Notes under the pieces: model-generated
What the model was told of the DNA's origin: nothing
Database searches by the model: none
Seen by the model: only the letters and a program-made list of their open reading frames with translations
Source: an uncultured Collinsella sp.
Lineage (GTDB): Bacteria; Actinomycetota; Coriobacteriia; Coriobacteriales; Coriobacteriaceae
Assembly: GCA_938023705.1 (NCBI GenBank)
Contig: CALJDJ010000024.1
Span: 28,446-92,445, forward strand
Length of the DNA: 64,000 nucleotides
Direction: 5' to 3'
Position numbers and translations under genes: made by a program
Shown here: one piece after another, positions 51,510-59,408 of the stretch
Position numbering within the stretch: the stretch's first letter is position 1
How the letters are laid out: every line of letters starts with the position of its first letter

Positions 51510-52655
51510 ATGGACCTTGCTGACATCCGCCAGGCCATCGATGGCATCGACACCACGCTCCTCAACAGCTTTGTCGAGCGCATGGACATTGCCACCGAGG
51601 TCGCCAAGTCAAAAATCGAGATGGGCAAGGCCGTCTTCGACCCCGCCCGTGAGCGCTCCAAGCTCAACAACCTCGCCAGCCGCGCGCCCGAGCGCTACGA
51701 GGCGCAGACCATCACCCTGTTCCGTCTCCTCATGAGCATGAGCAAGGCCGAGCAGCAGCGCTACATCAACGAGCTCAAGGGCATCACCGTCTCGCAAAAG
51801 GCCCACGCCACGGCTGCAGCCTCCGACACGCCCTTCCCTCAAACGGCCACCGTCGCCTGCCAGGGCGTCGAGGGCGCTTACAGCCAAATCGCCGCGTGCA
51901 AGCTCTTCGACGTGCCCGACATCGCGTTTTTCGAGACCTTCGAGGGCGTCATGTGCGCCGTGCGCGACGGCTTCTGCGAGTTTGGCGTGCTGCCCATCGA
52001 GAACTCCACCGCCGGCTCGGTCAACGCCGTCTACGACCTGCTCGCCCAGTTCGACTTCCACATCGTGCGCTCGCTTCGCCTCAAAATCGACCACAACTTG
52101 CTCGTCAAGCCCGGCACCAAGCTTGCGGACGTGCACGAGGTCTACAGCCACGGCCAGGCCATTGCCCAATGCGCCGGCTTTATCGAGGCACACGACCTGC
52201 ACGCCACCAAGTACCCCAACACGGCCATGTCGGCCGAGATGGTCGCCAGCTCCGAACGCACCGACGTTGCCGCCATCGCCTCGCGCAGCTGCGCGGCGCT
52301 CTATGGTCTGGAGGTGCTGGAGCCCAATATCCAGGACTCGGACAACAACTACACGCGCTTCGTCGTCATCAGTCGCGAGCCGCGCGTCTACCCCGGCGCC
52401 AACCGTACCTCGCTCATGATCACCACGGCCAACGAACCGGGCGCCCTCTATCGCGTACTCGAGCGCTTCTACGCACTCAACATCAACCTTATCAAGCTCG
52501 AGAGCCGCCCCATCCCCGGGCGCGACTTTGAGTTTATGTTCTACTTCGATCTGGACTGTCCCTTTGGCAGCAAAGCCCTCGACGACCTGCTCGACTCGAT
52601 TGACGAGGTGTGCGAGAGCTTCACCTACTTTGGCAGCTACACGGAGGTGCTCTAG
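51510..52655 (+). CDS. pheA: Chorismate mutase / prephenate dehydratase
   Basis: 381 residues. Makes phenylpyruvate from chorismate. Chorismate mutase helices at residues 1-90 (MDLADIRQAIDGIDTTLL), prephenate dehydratase at about 110-285 (CQGVEGAYSQIAA, GVLPIENSTAGSVNAVYDLL, TRFVVISR), ACT domain at about 300-375 with LIKLESRPIPG for phenylalanine feedback. ATG at 51510 with AAGGGG upstream. The next gene starts directly after its stop. Confidence 0.96.
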   Translation: MDLADIRQAIDGIDTTLLNSFVERMDIATEVAKSKIEMGKAVFDPARERSKLNNLASRAPERYEAQTITLFRLLMSMSKAEQQRYINELKGITVSQKAHATAAASDTPFPQTATVACQGVEGAYSQIAACKLFDVPDIAFFETFEGVMCAVRDGFCEFGVLPIENSTAGSVNAVYDLLAQFDFHIVRSLRLKIDHNLLVKPGTKLADVHEVYSHGQAIAQCAGFIEAHDLHATKYPNTAMSAEMVASSERTDVAAIASRSCAALYGLEVLEPNIQDSDNNYTRFVVISREPRVYPGANRTSLMITTANEPGALYRVLERFYALNINLIKLESRPIPGRDFEFMFYFDLDCPFGSKALDDLLDSIDEVCESFTYFGSYTEVL

Positions 52656-53906
52656 ATGACTGACGTCGCCACAACCCGCCCCTACGGCGTGCTGGGCCGC
52701 GTGCTGGGCCACAGCTACACCCCGACCATCTACAAGGAGCTCGCGGGGCTTGAGTACGTGCGTTTTGAGCGCGAGCCCGAAGATCTTGAGGCTTTTATGA
52801 CGGGTAACGAATGGGAAGGCACCAACGTGACCATCCCCTACAAACGCGCCGTCATGGAATACCTGGACGAGCTGAGCCCGCTGGCCGAGCGCATGGGCAA
52901 CGTTAACACCATCACACGCTTGCCCGACGGCCGCCTGCGCGGTGACAACACTGACTATTTCGGTTTTCAGTGCCTAGTTGAGGAGTTGGGCGTAGAGGTT
53001 GCCGGCAAGAAGGCCCTCGTGCTCGGTGCCACCGGTGGCGCCGGCACCACTGCCAGCATGGTGCTCGGCGACCTGGGCGCCATCGTCGTGCCGGTCGGCC
53101 GCACGAGCGAAGTCAACTACGACAACATCGCGCAGCAGTCCGACGCCGCACTGCTCGTCAACTGCACGCCCGCCGGCATGTTCCCCCACTGTCCCGATGC
53201 CCCCTGCACGCTCGAGGGGCTCGATGCGCTCGAAGGCGTCATCGACATTGTCTACAACCCTGCACGCACGGGCCTGATGCTCGAGGCCGAGCGCCGCGGC
53301 ATCCCCTGCATAGGCGGCCTGCTGATGCTCGTGGCCCAGGCGGCGCAAGCCGTTGAGCGCTACACCGGCCAGGTCACTTCGCGTGAGCGCATTCTGGACG
53401 TAACGGAGCGCCTGTCACGCCGCGAACAGAACATCGCGCTGATCGGTATGCCGGGCTCGGGCAAGACCCGCGTGGGCGAGCAGATTGCCCTGCTCACGGG
53501 GCGAGAGCACATCGACCTGGACCGCGCCCTCGAGGAGCGCCTGGGCATGCCCTGCGCCGACTTTATCGTCGAGCGCGGCGAGGCGGCCTTCCGCGAACAG
53601 GAGACGGCGGCGCTGGCCGGCATCTCCAAGCGCAGCGGCCTGGTGCTTTCCACGGGCGGCGGCGTGGTCACGCGCGACGAGAACTACCCGCTACTGCACC
53701 AGAACAGCCAGATCGTGATGCTCAACCGTAAGCTCGACGAACTCGCCCACAAGGGTCGCCCCATCACCGCCCGCGATGGCATCGACAAGCTGGCCGAGCA
53801 GCGCATGCCGCGCTACCGCGCCTGGGCCGACTACATTATCGACTCACGCGACTGCGCCGCCAACACCGCCCAAGCCCTCCTCGACACCCTCCCACCCGCT
53901 CTCTAA
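52656..53906 (+). CDS. aroE: Shikimate dehydrogenase-shikimate kinase fusion (AroE-AroK)
   Basis: 416 residues, two enzymes in one chain. Residues 1-255: shikimate dehydrogenase, with LGHSYTPTIYKEL, EGTNVTIPYK (catalytic Lys), GDNTDYFGF, and the NADP loop VLGATGGAGTTA. Residues 258-416: shikimate kinase, with Walker A GMPGSGKTRVG, DLDRALEERLGM, and LSTGGGVVTRDEN. It supplies steps four and five of the pathway. No stop or frameshift separates the halves. Starts immediately after the pheA stop. Confidence 0.93.
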   Translation: MTDVATTRPYGVLGRVLGHSYTPTIYKELAGLEYVRFEREPEDLEAFMTGNEWEGTNVTIPYKRAVMEYLDELSPLAERMGNVNTITRLPDGRLRGDNTDYFGFQCLVEELGVEVAGKKALVLGATGGAGTTASMVLGDLGAIVVPVGRTSEVNYDNIAQQSDAALLVNCTPAGMFPHCPDAPCTLEGLDALEGVIDIVYNPARTGLMLEAERRGIPCIGGLLMLVAQAAQAVERYTGQVTSRERILDVTERLSRREQNIALIGMPGSGKTRVGEQIALLTGREHIDLDRALEERLGMPCADFIVERGEAAFREQETAALAGISKRSGLVLSTGGGVVTRDENYPLLHQNSQIVMLNRKLDELAHKGRPITARDGIDKLAEQRMPRYRAWADYIIDSRDCAANTAQALLDTLPPAL

Positions 53907-53909
53907 CCA

Positions 53910-53948
53910 AAACCACCACAAAGGGGACAGGCACCTTTGTGGTGGTTT
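53910..53948. repeat. Long perfect palindrome (REP-like) between aroE-aroK and aroQ
   Basis: 14-bp perfect arms AAACCACCACAAAG/CTTTGTGGTGGTTT around gggacaggcac. The loop begins GGGACAGG, close to the GGGACGGG core of the RAYT-flanking repeats. It lies inside the aro operon just before the aroQ ribosome site, so the mRNA hairpin could affect aroQ expression. Confidence 0.8.
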
Positions 53949-53970
53949 CTCGACTGCAAAGGAAGCAACC

Positions 53971-54408
53971 ATGAAAGCACTCGTCATCAACGGCCCCAAC
54001 CTCAACATGCTCGGCATTCGCGAGCCGGGCATCTATGGCAGCGACAACTACGACCGCTTAGTGCAGATTTGCCAGGAGGCGGGAGCCGCGCAGGGTTTTG
54101 ACGAGGTCGAGGTCTTCCAGTCCAACCACGAGGGCAGCATCGTCGACAAGATCCAGGAGGCTTACGGCAAGGTCGACGGCATCGTCATCAACCCGGCCGC
54201 CTACACACATACGAGCGTGGCGATCCTGGACGCCCTCAAGGCCGTCGCTATCCCCACCGTCGAGGTCCACATCAGCGCCGTCGAGACCCGCGAGGACTTC
54301 CGCCAGATAAGCTACGCCCGCCTGGCCTGCTTCGCCACGATCACCGGCGAAGGCCTGCAGGGGTATGCCCACGCGCTGGAGCTGCTGAGGGAGTATCTCG
54401 AAAAGTAG
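53971..54408 (+). CDS. aroQ: Type II 3-dehydroquinate dehydratase
   Basis: 145 residues, typical. Dehydrates 3-dehydroquinate. MKALVINGPNLNMLGIREP (arginine/tyrosine region), FQSNHEGSIVDKI and VIINPAAYTHTSVAILDAL (His) and VEVHISAVETREDFR are all intact. ATG at 53971 with AAAGGA upstream, just downstream of a palindrome. Last gene of the aro operon; it ends in GYAHALELLREYLEK, echoed at 56015-56065. Confidence 0.97.
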   Translation: MKALVINGPNLNMLGIREPGIYGSDNYDRLVQICQEAGAAQGFDEVEVFQSNHEGSIVDKIQEAYGKVDGIVINPAAYTHTSVAILDALKAVAIPTVEVHISAVETREDFRQISYARLACFATITGEGLQGYAHALELLREYLEK

Positions 54409-54457
54409 CCTCGCGGATCAATTCATTAACACCGATTCACACGAACAAAACTCCGGC

Positions 54458-54493
54458 GCCGGCAGCAGCGACCTCGCTGCTGCCGGCATTTTA
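54458..54493 (+). terminator. Rho-independent terminator of the aro operon
   Basis: GCCGGCAGCAGCGA pairs perfectly with TCGCTGCTGCCGGC, followed by ATTTTATT. It lies 49 bases past aroQ. Confidence 0.85.
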
Positions 54494-54502
54494 TTACTGG
54501 CA

Positions 54503-54508
54503 TATAAT
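54503..54508 (+). promoter_or_regulatory. -10 element upstream of the DUF4869 gene
   Basis: Perfect TATAAT, 31 bases before the ATG; no clear -35, which would fall in the terminator of the aro operon. Confidence 0.4.
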
Positions 54509-54539
54509 CGTTGCAGTCACACAACGTCTGGAGACGCGC

Positions 54540-54989
54540 ATGTTAAGCATCCATCTGGGAGATTATCCCGGTTCCATCTACGATACCGAAACCTATTTTA
54601 GGAACTCATACTTGGACTCATGGTTCGAAGACCCTATGGCCGCACAAATCATTAAAAGCGTGGACGGATCAGAGCTCATCGGTCCCCACAACATCGTAAG
54701 CAAACAACTAGGCTCAATCACTCCACTCGAACTGTCCGGCGGCGTCAAGACGCTGCTGTTAGTACGCAATCTCCCAAATATGGTGTTCAACGCATCTACC
54801 TGCGGAGACAACTGTGCCCGCTGGCTACTCAAAATCGGCAAAGAGCAGGATGTGCTGGTGACCCTTTACCACATCATGAAGTTCCCCTGGAAGAACTTTG
54901 AAATCCGCATTGAAAACGATGACCGCATCGTCAGAAACATGCAGGAGTTTGTCGGCGCCACGAATGACTTTTTGGATGTTGATGAGTAA
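54540..54989 (+). CDS. DUF4869-like protein
   Basis: 149 residues, function unknown. It starts MLSIHLGDYPGSIYDTETYF and contains DPMAAQIIKSVDGSELIGP and LPNMVFNASTCGDNCARWLLKIG, which match my memory of the DUF4869 family. ATG with GGAG seven bases upstream. Its stop overlaps the next ATG (TAATG), so the two proteins probably act together. Lower GC and AT-rich codons set it apart from the aro genes, suggesting transfer. Confidence 0.7.
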   Translation: MLSIHLGDYPGSIYDTETYFRNSYLDSWFEDPMAAQIIKSVDGSELIGPHNIVSKQLGSITPLELSGGVKTLLLVRNLPNMVFNASTCGDNCARWLLKIGKEQDVLVTLYHIMKFPWKNFEIRIENDDRIVRNMQEFVGATNDFLDVDE

Positions 54990-56001
54990 TGAAGGGAACG
55001 CATACCGTTGTCGTAGAGCGTGCAAAGGTCAAATACACACTCACCTTTAAACGCAACATTTCCTTCATTCGCGGTAACAGCGGCACGGGCAAAACGACGC
55101 TCATCTCGATGATTCGCGACTACAACGACCGAGGACCGGAAAGCGGCGTTACACTCAGCTGCGACGTGCCCTGCGAAACGCTTTCCGGCAGACGCTGGGA
55201 GCGCGAGCTGTCGATCATCGAAGATTCGATCGTCTTTCTAGATGAGGGCAACGAGTTTATCTACTCAAAGGACTTCGCCAAAGCCATCAACGGATCGTCC
55301 AACTATTTTGTTCTGATATCTCGTCGCGACGCCAACGAACTCCCCTACAGCGTCGACGAGATCCTAAAGCTTGTCAACACCACAAGCAAGACAATTAATG
55401 GCCGCAAGAGCGACAGACGCTTCTACTCGGTGACCAAGCCGCTATATGACCACACGGCAAGCATGTTGTATCAGGATCTAAATGTTGGATTCGAGATACC
55501 CGACGCCGTAGTTGTCGAGGACAGCAAATCGGGTTATCAATTCTACAGCGTCCTTTGCAACCGACTGGGAATCCCATGCTATTCCGCCACCGGCGTAGCA
55601 AACCTAAAACGAACGATTCACGAATGTCCCGAGCAAAACATCCTTGCCATAGGAGACGGCGCAGCGTTTGGCCCCACATCGAAAAGGTGCTGGGACAGCG
55701 CGTTTACAAGAACGTTCGTCTGTTTCTCCCGGAATCATTTGAGTGGACGCTTCTGCAATCCGGCCTCATCCCCAGCAACGACATTCCTATGATTCTCGAG
55801 GACCCATCGAGCTACATCGAAAGCCGTGACTATCTGAGCTGGGAGCGATTCTTTACCGACGTGCTGATCAAATACTCGGCAGACACTCGCTATGCCTACA
55901 AAAAGGCAAAGCTCAACGAGCAGTATCTCAAGCCACAAGCGATGAATGCAGTTACAAGCGTCTTGCCCGAGTGCCTGAAGGCGGATCATCGAGTCCATTA
56001 A
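54989..56001 (+). pseudogene. P-loop ATP-binding protein, frameshifted in a C-run
   Basis: An intact gene would encode about 337 residues. The first frame runs from ATG 54989 with Walker A GNSGTGKTTLIS (about residues 31-42) and a Walker-B-like SIVFLDEGNEF, through to AIGDGAAFGP near 55672. The matching continuation HIEKVLGQRVYKNVRLFLPES and the rest (to SVLPECLKADHRVH) is in the +1-shifted frame ending at 56001. One extra C in cccc at 55672-55675 would join them. The untreated first frame ends at 55792. Either a real inactivating deletion, programmed slippage, or a sequencing error. Partner of the DUF4869 protein. Confidence 0.75.
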
Positions 56002-56014
56002 ATCATCTAGAAGC

Positions 56015-56065
56015 CAGGGCTACGCACATGCGTTAGAGCTGCTGAGGAAGCGTCTGCTACACTAA
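56015..56065 (+). pseudogene. Remnant of a second aroQ 3' end
   Basis: Seventeen codons reading QGYAHALELLRKRLLH and stop, against QGYAHALELLREYLEK at the end of intact aroQ. The shared codons differ mainly at third positions, so this is a diverged homologue, not a recent copy. No aroQ sequence is seen farther upstream. The remnant closes the insert that began after aroQ. Confidence 0.7.
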
Positions 56066-56143
56066 CTATTGGAACAAATACGCCAGTATCGTTTGCCCCA
56101 AAACTGAAGCAACTGTTCAATCGACATACAAAGGAGCATAACC

Positions 56144-57268
56144 ATGTCCCAGTACGATTATCTTGTCGTCGGCGCCGGTCTATCGGGCGCCGTCTTTGCC
56201 AATGCCGCCAAGCGCGCCGGCAAGTCGGTCCTGGTCATCGATCGCCGCGACCACATCGCCGGCAACATCTATACCGAAGACGTCGAGGGCATCCAGGTCC
56301 ACCGCTACGGCGCGCATATCTTCCACACTTCCATGAAGGATGTCTGGGACTACGTCAACCGCTTCGCCGAGTTCAACAACTACGTCAACTCGCCGGTCGC
56401 CAACTTCCACGGCAACATGTACAACATGCCCTTCAACATGAACACCTTCGCCAAGATGTGGCCGGGTGTCGTCACGCCGGCAGATGCCAAGGCTAAGATC
56501 GCCGAGCAGGTGGCCGCCGAGAACATCGGCGAGCCGGCAAACCTGGAGGAGCAGGCCCTGTCCCTCGTGGGCCGCGACATCTTCGAGACGCTCGTGAAGG
56601 GCTACACCGAGAAGCAGTGGGGCCGCGACTGCAAGGACCTGCCCGCGAGCATCATCAAGCGCCTCCCCTGCCGCTTTACCTACGACAACAACTACTTCAA
56701 CGATCGCTACCAGGGCATTCCCATGGGCGGCTACACCAAGATGGTCGCCAACATGCTCGAGGGCATCGAGGTCCGCTGCGACGTGGAGTACAAGGATTTG
56801 CTCGCCGCCGAGCCCGACATCGCCGCCAAGACGATCTACTGCGGCCCCATCGACGCATTCTACGACTTTAAGCTGGGCACGCTGGAATACCGCAGCCTAC
56901 GCTTTGAGACCGAGACGCTCGACGAGCAGGACCACCAGGGCGTGGCCGTGGTCAACTACACCGAGCGCGAGATCCCCTACACGCGCATCATCGAGCACAA
57001 GCACTTTGAGTTCGGCACGCAGGACAAGACCGTCATCACACGCGAGTACCCGGCCGACTGGAAGCCCGGCGACGAGCCCTACTACCCCATCAACGACGCC
57101 AAGAACGAGGCCCTCTACAGGCAGTACGAGGAGCTGGCGGCGCAGGAGGGCAACGTTATCTTCGCCGGTCGCTTGGGCGGCTACAAGTACTACGACATGG
57201 ACAAGGCCATCGCCGCAGCCTTCGATCTCGTCCGCAACGAGCTAGGCGTGGAGCCGACGGAGGCGTAG
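56144..57268 (+). CDS. glf: UDP-galactopyranose mutase
   Basis: 374 residues. FAD enzyme that makes UDP-galactofuranose for surface glycans. FAD motif VVGAGLSGAVFANAA at residues 7-21, then DRRDHIAGNIYTED, YGAHIFHTS, GYTEKQWGRD and RFTYDNNYFNDRYQGIP, and FAGRLGGYKYYDMD at the C-terminus. ATG with AAAGGAG upstream. Suggests a galactofuranose-containing wall polymer, with the ABC exporter downstream. Confidence 0.96.
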   Translation: MSQYDYLVVGAGLSGAVFANAAKRAGKSVLVIDRRDHIAGNIYTEDVEGIQVHRYGAHIFHTSMKDVWDYVNRFAEFNNYVNSPVANFHGNMYNMPFNMNTFAKMWPGVVTPADAKAKIAEQVAAENIGEPANLEEQALSLVGRDIFETLVKGYTEKQWGRDCKDLPASIIKRLPCRFTYDNNYFNDRYQGIPMGGYTKMVANMLEGIEVRCDVEYKDLLAAEPDIAAKTIYCGPIDAFYDFKLGTLEYRSLRFETETLDEQDHQGVAVVNYTEREIPYTRIIEHKHFEFGTQDKTVITREYPADWKPGDEPYYPINDAKNEALYRQYEELAAQEGNVIFAGRLGGYKYYDMDKAIAAAFDLVRNELGVEPTEA

Positions 57269-57307
57269 AGACAAAGGTGCATTAGCTAGCCATCATAAGC
57301 AAACAGA

Positions 57308-57345
57308 ATGCCCGGTGCAGCGCGAACGCTGCACCGGGCATCTTT
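57308..57345 (+). terminator. Rho-independent terminator after glf
   Basis: Perfect 15-bp stem ATGCCCGGTGCAGCG/CGCTGCACCGGGCAT with CGAA loop, followed by CTTTCTG. Confidence 0.85.
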
Positions 57346-57457
57346 CTGTGACGATGAAAGCGCGCCACAGTCCAAATTAACAAATATGGCCGCAAGTCAT
57401 CGCCATGTCTTGGGGTCTGTGTTTAAACAATAGCATGCCCATGCGCCCAAATAGCAA

Positions 57458-57482
57458 AGACCCGGCATTAAACCGGGTCTTC
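57458..57482 (-). terminator. Hairpin downstream of tRNA-Arg(TCT)
   Basis: AAGACCCGG/CCGGGTCTT with a 7-base loop, 10 bases past the tRNA 3' end on the minus strand; only a short T tract (TTTGC) follows. Confidence 0.55.
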
Positions 57483-57492
57483 AAAAACTCTC

Positions 57493-57569
57493 TGGTGCTC
57501 CATGGCGGATTCGAACCGTCGACCTTGGGATTAGAAGTCCCCTGCTCTATCCAACTGAGCTAATGGAGC
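57493..57569 (-). tRNA. tRNA-Arg, anticodon TCT
   Basis: 77 bases with encoded CCA. Acceptor GCTCCAT/ATGGAGC is perfect. D arm TAGCTCAG...GAGC, anticodon loop CTTCTAA (anticodon TCT, reads AGA/AGG), T loop TTCGAAT. There is a mismatch at 27-43 and another in the T stem, but the fold is clear. Confidence 0.93.
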
Positions 57570-57623
57570 AAATAACCGCACGCCCAAGCAAGCGCAAACC
57601 TGTCAGGCGCAAGTAATTATAAC

Positions 57624-58391
57624 CTAGTTGAACTGCTCGCGGTACGCCTTGCAGACCTCATCGACCGGGCCGTCCATGCGAAGGTCACCCTTCTCAATCC
57701 AAACGGCACGCTGGCAGATGCGCTCAACCTGCTCCATGGAGTGCGAAACGAACAGAACCGTCACGTCGCCGCTCTGGATAAAGTGCTGGATGCGGGCCTC
57801 GCACTTCTGCTGGAAGAACACATCACCGACGGACAGCGTCTCGTCAACGATCAGAATATCTGGCTCGGTAATCGTCGCGATTGCAAAGGCAATACGCGCC
57901 ACCATACCCGAGGAGAAGTTCTTGAGCGGCATGTCGACAAAGTTCTGAAGCTCAGCGAACTCGATAATGCCGTCAAAGTTGGCGTCGATGAACTCCTTGG
58001 TATAGCCGAGCAGGGCGCCGTTCAGATAGATGTTCTCGCGGGCCGTCAGCTCAGGATCAAAGCCGGCGCCGAGCTCAATCAGCGGTGCGATGTTGCCATG
58101 GACCTTAACGCTGCCCTCGCTAGACTCAAGCACGCCAGCGATAATCTTGAGCATAGTAGACTTACCGGAACCATTGGTGCCGACCAGACCCACGACCTCG
58201 CCGCGATGAATATCGAACGAGATGTGCTTAAGTGCCCTAAACTCCTCAAAGAACAGCTCGTGCTTGGCAAGCTTAATGAAGTACTCCTTGAGGTTGGTCA
58301 GCGACTCGGACGCCATGTTAAAGATCATGGTGACGTCGTCGACCTCGACAGCCAGAGGCTGCTCGCTGTAATCAACAACAGATTCAGTCAT
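57624..58391 (-). CDS. Polysaccharide/teichoic-acid export ABC ATPase (Wzt/TagH type)
   Basis: 255 residues. Walker A GTNGSGKSTMLK (about 76-87), Q-loop region, signature FSSGMVARIAFA and Walker B DILIVDETLSVGD. It lacks the C-terminal glycan-binding domain of long Wzt proteins, so it resembles the short TagH/RfbE ATPases. The N-terminal 40 residues contain VDDVTMIFNMASES, typical of this subfamily. ATG at 58391 has AAGGAG seven bases away and is preferred to a GTG one codon earlier. Pairs with the permease upstream. Confidence 0.92.
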   Translation of the reverse strand: MTESVVDYSEQPLAVEVDDVTMIFNMASESLTNLKEYFIKLAKHELFFEEFRALKHISFDIHRGEVVGLVGTNGSGKSTMLKIIAGVLESSEGSVKVHGNIAPLIELGAGFDPELTARENIYLNGALLGYTKEFIDANFDGIIEFAELQNFVDMPLKNFSSGMVARIAFAIATITEPDILIVDETLSVGDVFFQQKCEARIQHFIQSGDVTVLFVSHSMEQVERICQRAVWIEKGDLRMDGPVDEVCKAYREQFN

Positions 58392-58402
58392 CACAGCACT
58401 CC

Positions 58403-59248
58403 TTAGATGTAGAGGATGAACTTGCGCTCGGACTTATGGAACACGGTGTAGCCAATAACAAGCGCAAGGACCGCCCAAGCGACGCACATACCAAACGTCA
58501 AAAGCGAGGGCGTGGTCTGGAACAGGAAGATATCACGCATAAACTGCAGGTAGTTATACATGGGGTTCGCATACATCAAGATACGCACGAGATGCGGCAT
58601 TTGCGCAATATAGTCAGTCGTCCAGAAGATGGGCGTAATGTAAGTCCACGCCGTAATGACGACGCTCCATAGATGCATAACGTCGCGGAAAAAGACCGTA
58701 AGAGCAGAGAGCATCATGCCCAGGCCCATGCAGAAGCACATAAGCAGCAGCAGGCAAACCGGCAGCAGAATGAGGTGCCAAGAAGGCATAACACGGAACC
58801 ACAGCATGACGATGGCGACGGCGACCAGCGAGAAGGCAAAGTTGACCAGCGAGAAGAGCACCTTCTGCACCGGGAAGACCCAGCGGTGCACCTTAACCTT
58901 CTTGAGCAGAGGGGCAGCGCCCACGATAGACGTCAGGGCCTGGTTCGTAGACTCGGACATGACGGCAAAGGTAATGTTACCCACGATCAAGTACAGCGGG
59001 TACATCTCGGGCGTCATTGAGCCATTGCGGCCCTGGCCAAAAATCGTCGAGAACACGATGGCCATGACGATCATCATCAGCAACGGATTGAGCACCGACC
59101 ATGCGACACCCAGAACGCTACGGCGATACTTGATCTTAAAATCCTTGGTAACCAGCTGACGAAGGATAAACGCATCCTTCTCAAATTCGTTCTTAGCAAA
59201 CGTCGCAGGCAGACTGCGAGTTTCTTGTTGCTTTGTCTGATCCGACAC
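58403..59248 (-). CDS. Polysaccharide ABC-2 permease (Wzm/TagG type)
   Basis: 281 residues, six membrane helices. KDFKIKYRRSVLGVAWSVLN before helix 1 and FWTTDYIAQMP then YANPMYNYLQFMRDIF are typical of TagG/Wzm permeases that export undecaprenyl-linked glycans. GTG at 59248 with AAAGGAG upstream; a longer frame has no ribosome site. Eleven bases before the ATPase, co-transcribed. The promoter is probably in the palindrome at 59373-59397. Confidence 0.92.
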   Translation of the reverse strand: MSDQTKQQETRSLPATFAKNEFEKDAFILRQLVTKDFKIKYRRSVLGVAWSVLNPLLMMIVMAIVFSTIFGQGRNGSMTPEMYPLYLIVGNITFAVMSESTNQALTSIVGAAPLLKKVKVHRWVFPVQKVLFSLVNFAFSLVAVAIVMLWFRVMPSWHLILLPVCLLLLMCFCMGLGMMLSALTVFFRDVMHLWSVVITAWTYITPIFWTTDYIAQMPHLVRILMYANPMYNYLQFMRDIFLFQTTPSLLTFGMCVAWAVLALVIGYTVFHKSERKFILYI

Positions 59249-59372
59249 GGATGCAACTCCTTTACTCGTAATCGTTGACAAACGAACAGTATAGACCCGA
59301 CGGCCATGCAAACGATTCGCGCAACAAAACTGGAGAACTAACCCACATCTTAGGATGCCAAGCCCAAACGGC

Positions 59373-59397
59373 TATACTTTCAAGGATTGAAAGTATA
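59373..59397. promoter_or_regulatory. Palindrome with a -10 hexamer on each strand (divergent control)
   Basis: Perfect 11-bp arms TATACTTTCAA/TTGAAAGTATA with GGA between. Each arm contains TATACT on its own strand. The minus-strand copy has a TTCAGA -35 at 17 bases (59415-59420) and would drive the exporter; the plus-strand copy has a weak TTAGGA at 59350-59355 and would drive the glycosyltransferase genes. Both starts fall near 59385. It could be an operator or mutual promoter occlusion. Confidence 0.5.
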
Positions 59398-59408
59398 AGG
59401 AGCATTGA

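Larger units (their letters stand above)
57269..57623. other. Gap between glf and the ABC ATPase
   Basis: 355 bases with no protein gene. Holds the glf terminator (57308-57345), a second hairpin (57458-57482) and tRNA-Arg(TCT) at 57493-57569. The stretch 57350-57457 shows nothing recognisable. Confidence 0.6.
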
